This document shows positions 32,990-40,866 of a stretch of DNA of 64,000 bases, in pieces. Origin of the DNA: JAMOQA01 sp964420365 (GTDB lineage: Bacteria; Acidobacteriota; Polarisedimenticolia; J045). The number at the start of each line of letters is the position of its first letter. Within the stretch, counting starts at the first letter, position 1. The notes beneath the pieces are model-generated. The model had not been told where the DNA came from and ran no database searches. It saw nothing but the letters and a program-made list of their open reading frames with translations. Made by a program: the position numbers and the translations under genes. The stretch lies in NCBI GenBank assembly GCA_964420365.1, contig CAYQTA010000069.1:18213-82212 (forward strand), read 5' to 3'.

Positions 32990-33017
32990 CGGGAACTCCC
33001 GTCGAGGGGGCCGGCAC

Positions 33018-33587
33018 TCACCGGCCGCGGATCTCGCGGTAGCGGCGGCGCGTCAGCGCCACCGGGTCGAAGTCCGGTTCCAGGAAGAGGGCGATGCGCC
33101 GCACGACGACGCCCCGGGGAGTGCCCTCCTTCGCGACGACCATCAGCGCAAGGGCTCCCCCCCGCCGCCAGGCGGTCCCCTCCACCGGGTCGCCGGAGCG
33201 AGGATCCCGCAGGTCCACGAGGGGGGCGGCCGGCTCGCCCCAGCGCTTCACCAGGGCGGCCCGCCACTCCCGGGAGACCGGCCCGGGATCGTCGGCGAGG
33301 AGAACGACCCGCGTCACGGTGGCGTCGTCCGCCGCCCGTGTCGCCTCGAGCCGAACGGTCACCTCGGGGTTCCCCGGCAGGTCGGCCGGGCCCTTCCAGC
33401 GCCAGCGATGGACGCCCTCCCGCTCGCCCCGGGCCCGGAACCTGCCGCCCCGGGCGGCGAGGGCCTCCCGGGCGGCGGCGACGGTCATTCCGGGGCGCAC
33501 ACCGAGGATCGAGAACGGCCCTTCCCCCGCCGCGGCGGACAGGCACGCGAGAACCAGGACGACGAGCAGCGGAACGGCGCGACGCAT
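33018..33587 (-). CDS. Secreted hypothetical protein
   Basis: A 189-residue protein with a clear signal peptide (RRAVPLLVVLVLACLSAAAG, cleavage near residue 20). The mature part begins FSILGVRPGMTVAAAREALA, a pattern seen in small exported domains where a GVRPGMT-type motif opens an alpha/beta fold. Then comes a section with VTRVVLLADDPGPVSREW and VKRWGEPAAPLVDLRDPRSG. I cannot name a function. ATG 33587 follows GGGAGG by about 7 nt; upstream in-frame starts would add a non-signal segment. It lies 28 bp before the M23 peptidase and is probably co-expressed with it. Confidence 0.82.
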   Translation of the reverse strand: MRRAVPLLVVLVLACLSAAAGEGPFSILGVRPGMTVAAAREALAARGGRFRARGEREGVHRWRWKGPADLPGNPEVTVRLEATRAADDATVTRVVLLADDPGPVSREWRAALVKRWGEPAAPLVDLRDPRSGDPVEGTAWRRGGALALMVVAKEGTPRGVVVRRIALFLEPDFDPVALTRRRYREIRGR

Positions 33588-33721
33588 CGGGAGCCTCCCG
33601 GCCCCCATGATGCGACGGGAACCTCCCGCCCGCACGTCCGCCCCGGCGAGGATCCCGGATGCGCGCGACCCGCACCCGCCGGAGGGGTTGCAGGCAGGCG
33701 AAGCGCGGGTCTCCTGCAGGC

Positions 33722-33832
33722 GTCGCCGGGAGGCGGCGCGGGCGGCGCGCAGCGCCGCGCATCACCCGGCGAACGCGCACGACGGCGACACGCGCGCCCG
33801 GCACCCCCGGGCGGCCTCCCGGCCGCCCCTAC
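33722..33832. repeat. GC-rich dispersed repeat, copy A
   Basis: About 110 bp. It begins with GTCGCCGGGAGGCGGC, holds a central palindrome GGCGGCGCGCAGCGCCGC, and ends GGCCTCCCGGCCGCCCCTAC, the inverse of the start of copies B1 and B2 (GTAGGGGCCGCCGGGAGG). The last four bases supply the stop codon of motE. Origin as a REP-like or small mobile element is inferred. Confidence 0.6.
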
Positions 33833-34452
33833 TTCTGGCGGCGGGGATCCTTCTGCCAGATCTCCCACGAGAGCTCGGCGGCGATCTTGGGATGCGTCGA
33901 GGCCAGGGAGTCGAGGGTGCCGGCAGCCTGCCGCGGCTTCATGCCGAGGAGCAGGTCGACGACGACGCGCCGGTTCTTCCGGTACAGCTCGACCAGGGCC
34001 GAGGCGGCGTTCGCCGGGTCCATTCCCTCGTAGGCCTTGAGGAGCCGGTCGAAGCTCGGGGAACGCAGCGCCTCGAGCCGTTCCCGCTCCTTCTTCGCCT
34101 CGTCCCGCAGGCGCGCGATCTCTTCCCGCTCCGCGTCGAGCTCCTTGCGCGCCGCGGTCAGCTCCCGCTCCCGCTCGACGAGCTGACGCGCCTTCTCCTC
34201 GAGCACCTTCCGCTGCTCCTCCAGCTCCTGCACCAGGGTACGGTAGGTTTCCGCCTCCACCTCGGGACCCCGGTCGAGGGGATGGAGCTCCTCGGGGTCG
34301 CTTCCCCCGTCCCGGGCGGAACCGTCCGGCTGCTGGTCCCCCGCGACGACCCGGGGCACCAGCACGCCGAGGGTCAGGGCGTCGACGACGAGCAGCGCGT
34401 TCGCCGCGAGTGCGACGAACAGGACCGACCTGAGGACGCGGCGCAGGGTCAT
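33829..34452 (-). CDS. motE: MotE-like flagellar stator chaperone
   Basis: MotE stabilises MotC-type stators in epsilonproteobacteria and related MgtE-N-like proteins are common after fliJ. This 207-residue protein has an N-terminal membrane helix (about 8-35), a long coiled coil (YRTLVQELEEQRKVLEEKAR, then ELTAARKELDAEREEIARLR), and a C-terminal MgtE-N-type domain: LLKAYEGMDPANAASALVEL and RVVVDLLLGMKPRQAAGTLD. It overlaps the fliJ stop by 4 bp. The stop codon lies inside a repeat element, so the exact C-terminus (DPRRQK) may have been set by that insertion. Confidence 0.85.
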   Translation of the reverse strand: MTLRRVLRSVLFVALAANALLVVDALTLGVLVPRVVAGDQQPDGSARDGGSDPEELHPLDRGPEVEAETYRTLVQELEEQRKVLEEKARQLVERERELTAARKELDAEREEIARLRDEAKKERERLEALRSPSFDRLLKAYEGMDPANAASALVELYRKNRRVVVDLLLGMKPRQAAGTLDSLASTHPKIAAELSWEIWQKDPRRQK

Positions 34453-34916
34453 CCTTCACCTCGCATCTTGGCCAGCTCGAGGTGGCGCCGACGGCCGAGA
34501 ACCAGGTCCTCCACCTCGGTGGCCTCCCGCCTTTCCTCCTCCCGCAGGTGCCGGAGCCGGGCCTCCTGCCGCAGGCGCTCGAGCACCTTCACCTGCCGGG
34601 TGACGTCCGCGAGGGCGGACCGGGCCTCCCGCTCCCGTTCCGCCAGCTCCCGCCGCCGCGCCTCGAGCACGGGGCGCCGGGACCGCAGCCGTTCCTGCAT
34701 CGCCGCGGCCTCCGCGAGCCCCGCACCGGTCTCTCCCTCCCGGGCCCGGGCGACCAGCTCCTCGGCCCAGGCCCGCTCGTCCTCCTCGAGCCGAGCGAGG
34801 GCCCCCTCGACGGTGACCAGTTCGCGCAGCAGCTCCCCGAGCTCGCGACGCCGCCGGTCCCGCTCGACCCGGGCGAGCTTGAGCGGCATCTCGAGCCGGA
34901 AGCGAAAGCGGGCCAT
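34449..34916 (-). CDS. fliJ: Flagellar export chaperone FliJ
   Basis: FliJ is the central stalk of the export ATPase and an escort protein. The 155-residue protein is almost one long coiled coil: FRFRLEMPLKLARVERDRRR at the start, then REREARSALADVTRQVKVLE and ERLRQEARLRHLREEERREA. The ATG overlaps the fliI stop by one base, and the stop overlaps motE. Sequence conservation in FliJ is low; size, coiled-coil nature and position after fliI support the call. Confidence 0.92.
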   Translation of the reverse strand: MARFRFRLEMPLKLARVERDRRRRELGELLRELVTVEGALARLEEDERAWAEELVARAREGETGAGLAEAAAMQERLRSRRPVLEARRRELAEREREARSALADVTRQVKVLERLRQEARLRHLREEERREATEVEDLVLGRRRHLELAKMRGEG

Positions 34917-36262
34917 CAGTCAGCCTCCCCGTCCACGCCGAGGGCCAGGAGCCGGGCCACCGTTTCCTCGAACGGGGTCGCGCCGTAACCCTCCTGGCGC
35001 AGGAAGTCCCGGATCGGCCGGTGCCAGCGGACGGCGGCGTCGAGCTCCGGGTCGATCCCCTCCCGGTAGGCGCCGATGCTCACCAGGTCCTCGTTGTCCC
35101 GGTAGATCGCCATCAGCCGCCTCACCCGGAGCGCGGCCCGCTGGTGTTCCTCGCTGGTCACCTGGGGCATCACCCGCGAGATCGAGCCCAGCACGTCGAT
35201 CGCCGGGTAGTGGCTGCGCTCGGCGAGGGACCGGGACAGCACGACGTGGCCATCGAGGATCGAGCGCGCGTGGTCGGCGATCGGCTCGTTCATGTCGTCC
35301 GCCTCGACGAAGACGGTGTAGATCCCGGTCATCGAGCCGGCGCCGGCCTCGCGCCCGGCACGCTCGAGGAGACGCGGCAGGAACGCGAACACCGAGGGTG
35401 GGTACCCCTTCGAAGAAGGCGGCTCCCCGGCGGAGAGCCCGATCTCCCGGAGCGCCATCGCCACGCGGGTCAGCGAATCCATCAGCAGCGTGACGTTGCG
35501 GCCGCGGCGGCGGAACTCCTCGGCGATCGCCGTCGCCGCCAGGGCGCATCGCACCCGGCGCACGGGCGGCTCGTCGGAGGTCGCGACGACGACGACGGCC
35601 CGCGCGAGCCCCTCCCCCAGGTCCTGCTCGACGAACTCCCGGACCTCCCGGTTCCGCTCGCCGACGAGCCCGATCACGACGACCTCGTCGGAGGCGTGCC
35701 GCGCGACGTTCCCCATCAGGCGGCTCTTGCCCACCCCGGAGCCGGCGAAGATGCCGATCCGCTGTCCCCGCCCCAGGGTGAGGAAGGCGTCGATCGCCCG
35801 GACCCCCGTGGCCATGGGCTCCTCGATGCGGGGCCGCTCGAGGGGCGCGATCGATTCCCCGTGGACCGGCCGCCAGGCGACCTCCCCGAGGGGGCCCTTG
35901 CCGTCGATCGGCTGGCCGAGGGCGTCGATCACCCGGCCGAGCAGCCCGTCCCCGGCGGGGACGACCGGCTGGCGGCCGGTGGCGATCACCCGGTCCCCCC
36001 GGCGCAGGCCGCGGACCTCGTCCACCGGCATCGTCAGGATCCGGCTTCCCTCGAAGCCGACCACCTCGGCGTGGCTGACGAACTCGCCCGCCGCCGTCTC
36101 GAGCCGGCACTCCTCCCCGACCGCCACCTGGGGCCCGCGGCTCTCGACGCCGAGGCCGACGAGGCGCGTGATCGTCCCCGACCGCCGGACGAGCGCGACC
36201 TCCCCGACCCGCTCCCGCGCCCGGGCGATCCGCCGCCGCATCGAGTCGAGTCCCGCGCTCAT
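34916..36262 (-). CDS. fliI: Flagellar export ATPase FliI
   Basis: FliI powers substrate unloading and early export steps. The 448-residue protein shows P-loop GIFAGSGVGKSRLMGN, RVRCALAATAIAEEFRRRGR, Walker B region NVTLLMDSLTRVAMALREIG, and the flagellar ATPase segment PSVFAFLPRLLERAGREAGA. The N-terminal domain contains VGEECRLETAAGEFVSHAEV. It lies between fliH and fliJ, overlapping fliH by 4 bp. Confidence 0.96.
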   Translation of the reverse strand: MSAGLDSMRRRIARARERVGEVALVRRSGTITRLVGLGVESRGPQVAVGEECRLETAAGEFVSHAEVVGFEGSRILTMPVDEVRGLRRGDRVIATGRQPVVPAGDGLLGRVIDALGQPIDGKGPLGEVAWRPVHGESIAPLERPRIEEPMATGVRAIDAFLTLGRGQRIGIFAGSGVGKSRLMGNVARHASDEVVVIGLVGERNREVREFVEQDLGEGLARAVVVVATSDEPPVRRVRCALAATAIAEEFRRRGRNVTLLMDSLTRVAMALREIGLSAGEPPSSKGYPPSVFAFLPRLLERAGREAGAGSMTGIYTVFVEADDMNEPIADHARSILDGHVVLSRSLAERSHYPAIDVLGSISRVMPQVTSEEHQRAALRVRRLMAIYRDNEDLVSIGAYREGIDPELDAAVRWHRPIRDFLRQEGYGATPFEETVARLLALGVDGEAD

Positions 36263-36837
36263 GCCGGCTCCCCCGCAAGCTCCTCCCGGCAGGCGAGGAG
36301 CGCGGTGCGCACCCGGGCATCCAGGGTCTCCAGCTCGGTCTCGACGAGCACGTCCCCCCGCTCGAGGGAAGGATCGGCGACCAGCTCGAGGAGGCCCGGC
36401 GCGGCCAGCTCCGGCACCTGCTCCCGGGCGGTGGCGGCGTCGTCCGGATGCATGCGCACCCGCACGCCCCGCGCCTCGCCGCAGGCGGCGATCACCTCCC
36501 GCGCGACCCGCACCGCCACCTCGTCGCCGGCCTCGATTCTCGCCCGGACGATCCGTTCCGCGACGGCGATCGCGAGGTCGACGATCTCGCCCTCCAACCG
36601 GGCCAGCACGTCCTGCTCGAGGGCATGGATCGCGGCCAGGGCCCGCGCGAGACGCTCCCGCTCCGCGGCGACCGCCGCCAGCGCCTCCTCGCGTCCCTTC
36701 CGCAGCCCCTCCTCGTAGCCGGCGCGCACGGCGGCCTCGACCCGGCGCCGCTCCTGCTCCTCCGGCGCCAGGGAGGGATCGCGCTCGGGAGGCTGCCAGC
36801 GCTCTCCCCGGGCGCCGCCGATCACGCGGCTAGGCAA
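36259..36837 (-). CDS. fliH: Flagellar assembly protein FliH
   Basis: FliH binds and restrains FliI and links it to FliN. The 192-residue protein has a charged helical N-terminus with small-residue repeats (AAVRAGYEEGLRKGREEALA), a long helix (ERLARALAAIHALEQDVLAR), and the C-terminal FliH/V-ATPase-E-like domain with VDLAIAVAERIVRARIEAG and LVADPSLERGDVLVETELET. It overlaps fliG by 8 bp and fliI by 4 bp. The length is a little short of the enteric protein. Confidence 0.92.
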   Translation of the reverse strand: MPSRVIGGARGERWQPPERDPSLAPEEQERRRVEAAVRAGYEEGLRKGREEALAAVAAERERLARALAAIHALEQDVLARLEGEIVDLAIAVAERIVRARIEAGDEVAVRVAREVIAACGEARGVRVRMHPDDAATAREQVPELAAPGLLELVADPSLERGDVLVETELETLDARVRTALLACREELAGEPA

Positions 36838-37855
36838 CGGCCTGGTCCTCCAGGCTGATCGCTCCTTCCTTCTCGAGGCGGAGGACCAGCTCGATGATCG
36901 AGCGCTGGGCCTGCTCGATCTCGGAGACCTTCGGGCTCCCGAGGAACTCCATCTCCTCCTCGAGCATCTGCGCCGCGCGCTCGGACATGTTGCGGAAGAA
37001 CAGGTCCCGGATCTCCGGGGCGGCCCCCTTGAGGGCGAGGGCCAGGGTGGCCCGGTCCACCTGCTTGAGCACCTCCTGGCAGTCCCGGTCGTTGAGACCG
37101 ATCAGCATGTCGAAGGTGAACAGCAGGTCCCGGAGCTGCTGGGCGAGCTCCGGGTAGTCGTCCTGGAGGGCCTCGACGATCTCCTGCCCGGTCGCCCGGC
37201 CGAGGCTGGTCAGGGCGTCGGCGGCGGACTGGATCCCGTCGAACGGAATGATCGGCTCGTCGCAGATCGTCGCGAGGCGCTCCTCGAGCACCTTCCCGAT
37301 CTCCCGCACGACCTCCTCCCGGACCTCCCGGATCGCCGCCATCCGGCGGGTCACCTCGATGCGGCGCTCCGGCTCCATCGCCGCCATGATCCGCGCCGCC
37401 TTGCGGGCCGGCAGGTGAGCGAGGACGAGCGCCACCGTCTGCGGGGGCTCGTCCTGGAGGAGCATCGCCAGCCGGCGGGACGGGGTCGCGAGGATCGTCT
37501 CGGGCAGCTCGGGCGGCTCCACGTCGGGCTGGACCTCGTCCGGGTCCGGGATCCGCCGCGGCTCGATCTGCTGGAGGATCCGGTCGCCGTCCTCCGGGCG
37601 GGCCTGGGCGACCAGCCGCTTCGCGAGGGGAAGGCCGGCCAGTTCGAGCCCCTTCGCCTCGTTCACCATCCGGGTGAACTCCTCGAGGATCGGCTCGTGC
37701 TCGCTCGGATCGACCATCTTGATCCGGGCGATCTCCGCCGCGATCCTGCGGACCTCCTCCTCCTCGAGGCAGGCCAGCAGCTTCGTCGCCGCCTCCTCCC
37801 CGATCAGCGTCACCAGGAGCGCGGCCTTCTGGACGCCCGTCAGTCCTTCCGCCAT
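36830..37855 (-). CDS. fliG: Flagellar motor switch protein FliG
   Basis: FliG is the rotor protein contacted by the stator. The 341-residue protein contains GVQKAALLVTLIGEEAATKL, the EHPQT-type motif as DEPPQTVALVLAHLP, FDMLIGLNDRDCQEVLKQVD, and the torque helix AAPEIRDLFFRNMSERAAQM with charged residues in the usual places. A ~15-residue Pro/Glu insertion (RRIPDPDEVQPDVEPPELPE) lies between the N-terminal and middle domains. It follows fliF by 3 bp. Confidence 0.96.
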   Translation of the reverse strand: MAEGLTGVQKAALLVTLIGEEAATKLLACLEEEEVRRIAAEIARIKMVDPSEHEPILEEFTRMVNEAKGLELAGLPLAKRLVAQARPEDGDRILQQIEPRRIPDPDEVQPDVEPPELPETILATPSRRLAMLLQDEPPQTVALVLAHLPARKAARIMAAMEPERRIEVTRRMAAIREVREEVVREIGKVLEERLATICDEPIIPFDGIQSAADALTSLGRATGQEIVEALQDDYPELAQQLRDLLFTFDMLIGLNDRDCQEVLKQVDRATLALALKGAAPEIRDLFFRNMSERAAQMLEEEMEFLGSPKVSEIEQAQRSIIELVLRLEKEGAISLEDQAVA

Positions 37856-37858
37856 CGG

Positions 37859-39430
37859 TCAGCCCTTCGTCTCGTTGAGCCAGACGCGCACCGTCTGGGC
37901 CATTCCCTCCGGTTCCTCGAGGGCCAGCTTCGCGAGCTGCTGCCGCATCCGCTCGAGCCGGGACGGGGGCCCGAGCTGGGGCACCGCTTCCACCTCGGCG
38001 GTCGCGGCGGCGGCCTGGGCCTGCATCCGCTCGGCGACCTCCCGCACCGTCCTGAGGAACGGCCGCCAGAAGAGGAAGAACGCGAGGAGGAGGAGCAGCA
38101 CCAGGGCCGGCCACTTCATCCAGGGCAGGTACTGGCGCAGGTCGAACCCGGAGGGCGGAACGGGCTCCACGACCGGCGGGAAGGGCGCCTGCTCCACGGT
38201 GACGACGTCCCCCCGGTCCGGGTCGAAGCTGATCGCCGCCTTGACGAGCTGCTCGATGCGGGCCATCTCCTCCGCCGAGCGGGGCACGCGCTCCGGCTTG
38301 GCGGTGCCGTTCCCCTCTCCCTCCCCGGCGGTCTCCCCCTGCTTGTGGTCGACGAGGACGGCGACGGAAAGCCGCCTGATCCGCCCCACCGGCTCTTCCA
38401 CCCGTTTCTCCACGACCGAGTACTCGAAGTTGCTCACCTGGTCGGTCCGCTCCGAGCTCTCCCCGGCCATCCCGGCGGCACCCACGCCGCCGGGCAGGTT
38501 CGAGGCGGTCCCCGGCACGCCGCCGCCCCCGCCGGCGGAACGGGTCTTCTCCTTGCTCTTCTCCTCGGAGACCAGCACGCCGCTGTCGGGATCGTACTGG
38601 CGCTCGTGGCGGCTGACCTTCTGGAAGTCCATGTCCGCGTTCGTCCGGACGACGAAGTGTCCCTCGCCGACCAGGGGGGCCAGCACCTTCGCCACCTTGC
38701 GATCGATGTCCCGCTCGATCGCCGTCTTCATCTCGAGCTGCCGGGTGGCGAGCATCTCGCCCGCGTCGCCGCTCCCCTCCCAGAGGACCTTCCCGCTGGA
38801 GTCGACCACGGAAACGTGCTCGGGTGTCAGCTCCGGGACCGCGCCGGCGACGATCCGCGCGATCCCCTGCACCTGGTCCGAGGCCAGCCGCGCCCCGGCC
38901 CGCAGGGTGATCGTCACCGAGGCCTTCGCCGTGTCGTCGTCGTCGAGGAAGACCCGGTCGCCGGGCAGCGCGAGATGGACCCGCGCGCGGGAGACCTCTT
39001 CGAGGGACTCGATGGTCCGCGCCAGCTCGTCCTCGAGGGCCTTCTGGTAGCGGATCTTCTGCACCCGCGACGACTGGGCGATGTTGTCCTGGGCGAACAT
39101 CTCGAGGAACCCGAACCTCCCGCTCGCCGGCAGGTTCTTGGCCGCCAGGTCCATCCGCAACCGATCGACCCGTTCGACCGGGACCTCGATCACCCGTCCC
39201 CCGTCCCGGACCCGCACGGGCACCCGCTGGGCCTGCAGTTCCTCGATCACGGCCTGGGCGTCCTTCGGGTCGAGGCCCGTGTAGAGCACGCCCCAGGTCG
39301 GCTGCTGGGCCCACCAGACGATCCCGCCCACCGCCGCGATCGTCAGGACCGCGGAGAGGACGAGGCTGACCTTCTGGCGGGTCCCGAGGGCCCCCCACGC
39401 TTCCCGGAGCTGCCGCAGGAGATCGTCCAT
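37859..39430 (-). CDS. fliF: Flagellar MS-ring protein FliF
   Basis: FliF forms the MS-ring, the base for assembly. It is 523 residues with two membrane helices (about 23-43 and 420-445) flanking a large periplasmic part. Motifs seen are WGVLYTGLDPKDAQAVIEEL, ARTIESLEEVSRARVHLALP, and RLASDQVQGIARIVAGAVPE. A Gly/Ala-rich loop (AGGGGGVPGTASNLPGG) marks the beta-collar insertion. The C-terminal FliG-binding tail contains RLERMRQQLAKLALEEPEGM. It is preceded by fliE and followed at 3 bp by fliG. Confidence 0.96.
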   Translation of the reverse strand: MDDLLRQLREAWGALGTRQKVSLVLSAVLTIAAVGGIVWWAQQPTWGVLYTGLDPKDAQAVIEELQAQRVPVRVRDGGRVIEVPVERVDRLRMDLAAKNLPASGRFGFLEMFAQDNIAQSSRVQKIRYQKALEDELARTIESLEEVSRARVHLALPGDRVFLDDDDTAKASVTITLRAGARLASDQVQGIARIVAGAVPELTPEHVSVVDSSGKVLWEGSGDAGEMLATRQLEMKTAIERDIDRKVAKVLAPLVGEGHFVVRTNADMDFQKVSRHERQYDPDSGVLVSEEKSKEKTRSAGGGGGVPGTASNLPGGVGAAGMAGESSERTDQVSNFEYSVVEKRVEEPVGRIRRLSVAVLVDHKQGETAGEGEGNGTAKPERVPRSAEEMARIEQLVKAAISFDPDRGDVVTVEQAPFPPVVEPVPPSGFDLRQYLPWMKWPALVLLLLLAFFLFWRPFLRTVREVAERMQAQAAAATAEVEAVPQLGPPSRLERMRQQLAKLALEEPEGMAQTVRVWLNETKG

Positions 39431-39433
39431 GGC

Positions 39434-39757
39434 TTACACCGGCATCCTCATGATTTCCTTGTAGGCCTCGAGCAGCTTGTTGCGGACCTGGAGCATCGTG
39501 CGGAAGGAAAGGTCCGCCTGCTGCATCTCGAGCAGCACGTCGTGGAGGTCGCCCCCCTCGCCGGAGATCCACTGGACGGCCTTCCGGTCGGCGCGGGTCA
39601 TGTCTCCGTCGACGGTGCGCAACGCGTCCTCGAGGGCCTCGCCGAAGCTCGGGCCCCCGGCCGCGCCCCGGCCGGGCCGCGGCCGTTCCGCCCGGTCGAG
39701 CAGGTCGCGCCCGCCGAGTCGTCCCGGTCCCAGGTTCTCGATGCGTCCACCGTTCAT
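39434..39757 (-). CDS. fliE: Flagellar hook-basal body protein FliE
   Basis: FliE joins the MS-ring and rod. The 107-residue protein has a Gly/Arg-rich start and the FliE core: SFGEALEDALRTVDGDMTRA, VLLEMQQADLSFRTMLQVRN, and the conserved end NKLLEAYKEIMRMPV. Size and position between flgC and fliF are standard. Confidence 0.95.
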   Translation of the reverse strand: MNGGRIENLGPGRLGGRDLLDRAERPRPGRGAAGGPSFGEALEDALRTVDGDMTRADRKAVQWISGEGGDLHDVLLEMQQADLSFRTMLQVRNKLLEAYKEIMRMPV

Positions 39758-39771
39758 TCAGCCCCTCCCGG

Positions 39772-40200
39772 TCACCGCAGCAGGTCGAGGGCGTCCTCGC
39801 GCATCCTCTCGACGGCCTTGACCACCTTCGTGTTCGCCTCGTAGGACCGCATCGCCGAGAGCAGGTCGACCATCTCCTCGGCGGGATCGACGTTGGGGTA
39901 GGCCACGTAACCCCGCGCGTCCGCGTCGGGATGACCGGGCTCGTACCGCATCACCGGCGGCCGCGGGTCGACGGCGACCCGCTCGAGCCGGACCCCGCGC
40001 ACCGCGCGGGCAACCGCGTCACCGAACGCCCGCCGCTTCACGGGGACGGCGCGAACCACGGGGAGCATCCGCCGGTAGGGCCCGCCGCTGGCGGTGCGCG
40101 TGGTGCGCGCGTTGGCCAGGTTGGAGGCGACGACCTCCATGCGCGCCCGCTGCAGGTCGAGGCCGGAGGCCGCCACCCGGAGCGCATCCCTCAGGCTCAT
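39772..40200 (-). CDS. flgC: Flagellar rod protein FlgC
   Basis: FlgC is a proximal rod subunit. The 142-residue protein has the N-terminal LRVAASGLDLQRARMEVVAS with NLANARTTRTASGGPYRR, GYVAYPNVDPAEEMVDLLSA, and the closing RSYEANTKVVKAVERMREDA. It overlaps the flgB stop by 4 bp (ATGA). All family motifs are present. Confidence 0.96.
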   Translation of the reverse strand: MSLRDALRVAASGLDLQRARMEVVASNLANARTTRTASGGPYRRMLPVVRAVPVKRRAFGDAVARAVRGVRLERVAVDPRPPVMRYEPGHPDADARGYVAYPNVDPAEEMVDLLSAMRSYEANTKVVKAVERMREDALDLLR

Positions 40201-40616
40201 CGCGTCGGCCCTCCGTTGATCACGGCGAGGAGCTGCTGCACCCGCATCCGCGCGAGCCGCGTCGCCACCTGGTAGCGGCGGCGCGTCTCGGCGAGGGCCA
40301 GCATCTCCCGCTCGAGGTTCACGTTGTTGCCGTCGTTGCGGACCGGGAGCCCGCGGACCTCCCGGGGCTCCGGTGCCGCGGAGGCGCCGGCCGCGGCGAT
40401 GTGACCGGGCCGGGTCGTGCGGAGGGGAACCCTTCTCTCCCGCTCTCCCACGGCCCGACGGAGGGCGGCCTCGAAGTCCAGGTCCTTCGCCCGGTACCCC
40501 GGCGTGTCCAGGTTCCCGACGTTCGAGGCGATCAGCTCACCGCGGGCGGCCATCACGTCCATCGCCCGCCGCAGGCGGCTGACCAGGGCCTCGTCTCCCA
40601 TTCCCGGGATCCTCAT
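40197..40616 (-). CDS. flgB: Flagellar rod protein FlgB
   Basis: FlgB is a proximal rod subunit and first gene of the basal-body operon. The 139-residue protein has the rod pattern: RRAMDVMAARGELIASNVGN, LDTPGYRAKDLDFEAALRRA, and a C-terminal MLALAETRRRYQVATRLAR. GGGAGGT lies 7 nt before the ATG. The sigma54 promoter at 40661 is 45 bp upstream. The operon can be followed through flgC, fliE-J and motE, probably to the coiled-coil gene at 31012. Confidence 0.95.
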   Translation of the reverse strand: MRIPGMGDEALVSRLRRAMDVMAARGELIASNVGNLDTPGYRAKDLDFEAALRRAVGERERRVPLRTTRPGHIAAAGASAAPEPREVRGLPVRNDGNNVNLEREMLALAETRRRYQVATRLARMRVQQLLAVINGGPTR

Positions 40617-40660
40617 CGCACACCTCCCACGCGTCCGCAGGACGGCTCGCCGTCCCGTAC

Positions 40661-40676
40661 AGCAAGTCCCGTGCCC
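40661..40676 (-). promoter_or_regulatory. sigma54 promoter of the flgB basal-body operon
   Basis: Reverse-strand GGGCACG-N4-TTGCT, a good sigma54 match. Predicted start near 40651, about 35 nt before the flgB ATG. Confidence 0.87.
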
Positions 40677-40808
40677 GGCCGGTGGTGCGGGAGGCCGTGG
40701 CGGCGGGAAGCTCGGATTACTCCCGGAGAAACCGCAACTTGCATGGCCCCGGGGACCCCGGGTGGCTGGCGCGGGAAGAAGCGCCGGTCACGGGGGTGCT
40801 TGCATCCC

Positions 40809-40847
40809 GGCAGATCCTGCCCCCCGACCGTCGATCCGTTGACGCCC
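40809..40847. promoter_or_regulatory. Putative activator sites upstream of the flgB promoter
   Basis: GGCA-GATCC-TGCC (40809-40821), followed after 6 bp by CCGTCGATCCGTTGACGCCC (40828-40847), which is an exact 20-bp repeat of 24327-24346. They lie 130-170 bp upstream of the sigma54 site and just past the flrC-like stop codon. Both are candidate binding sites of an NtrC-type activator. Confidence 0.5.
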
Positions 40848-40866
40848 GGCGCCCGACGCCGGGACG

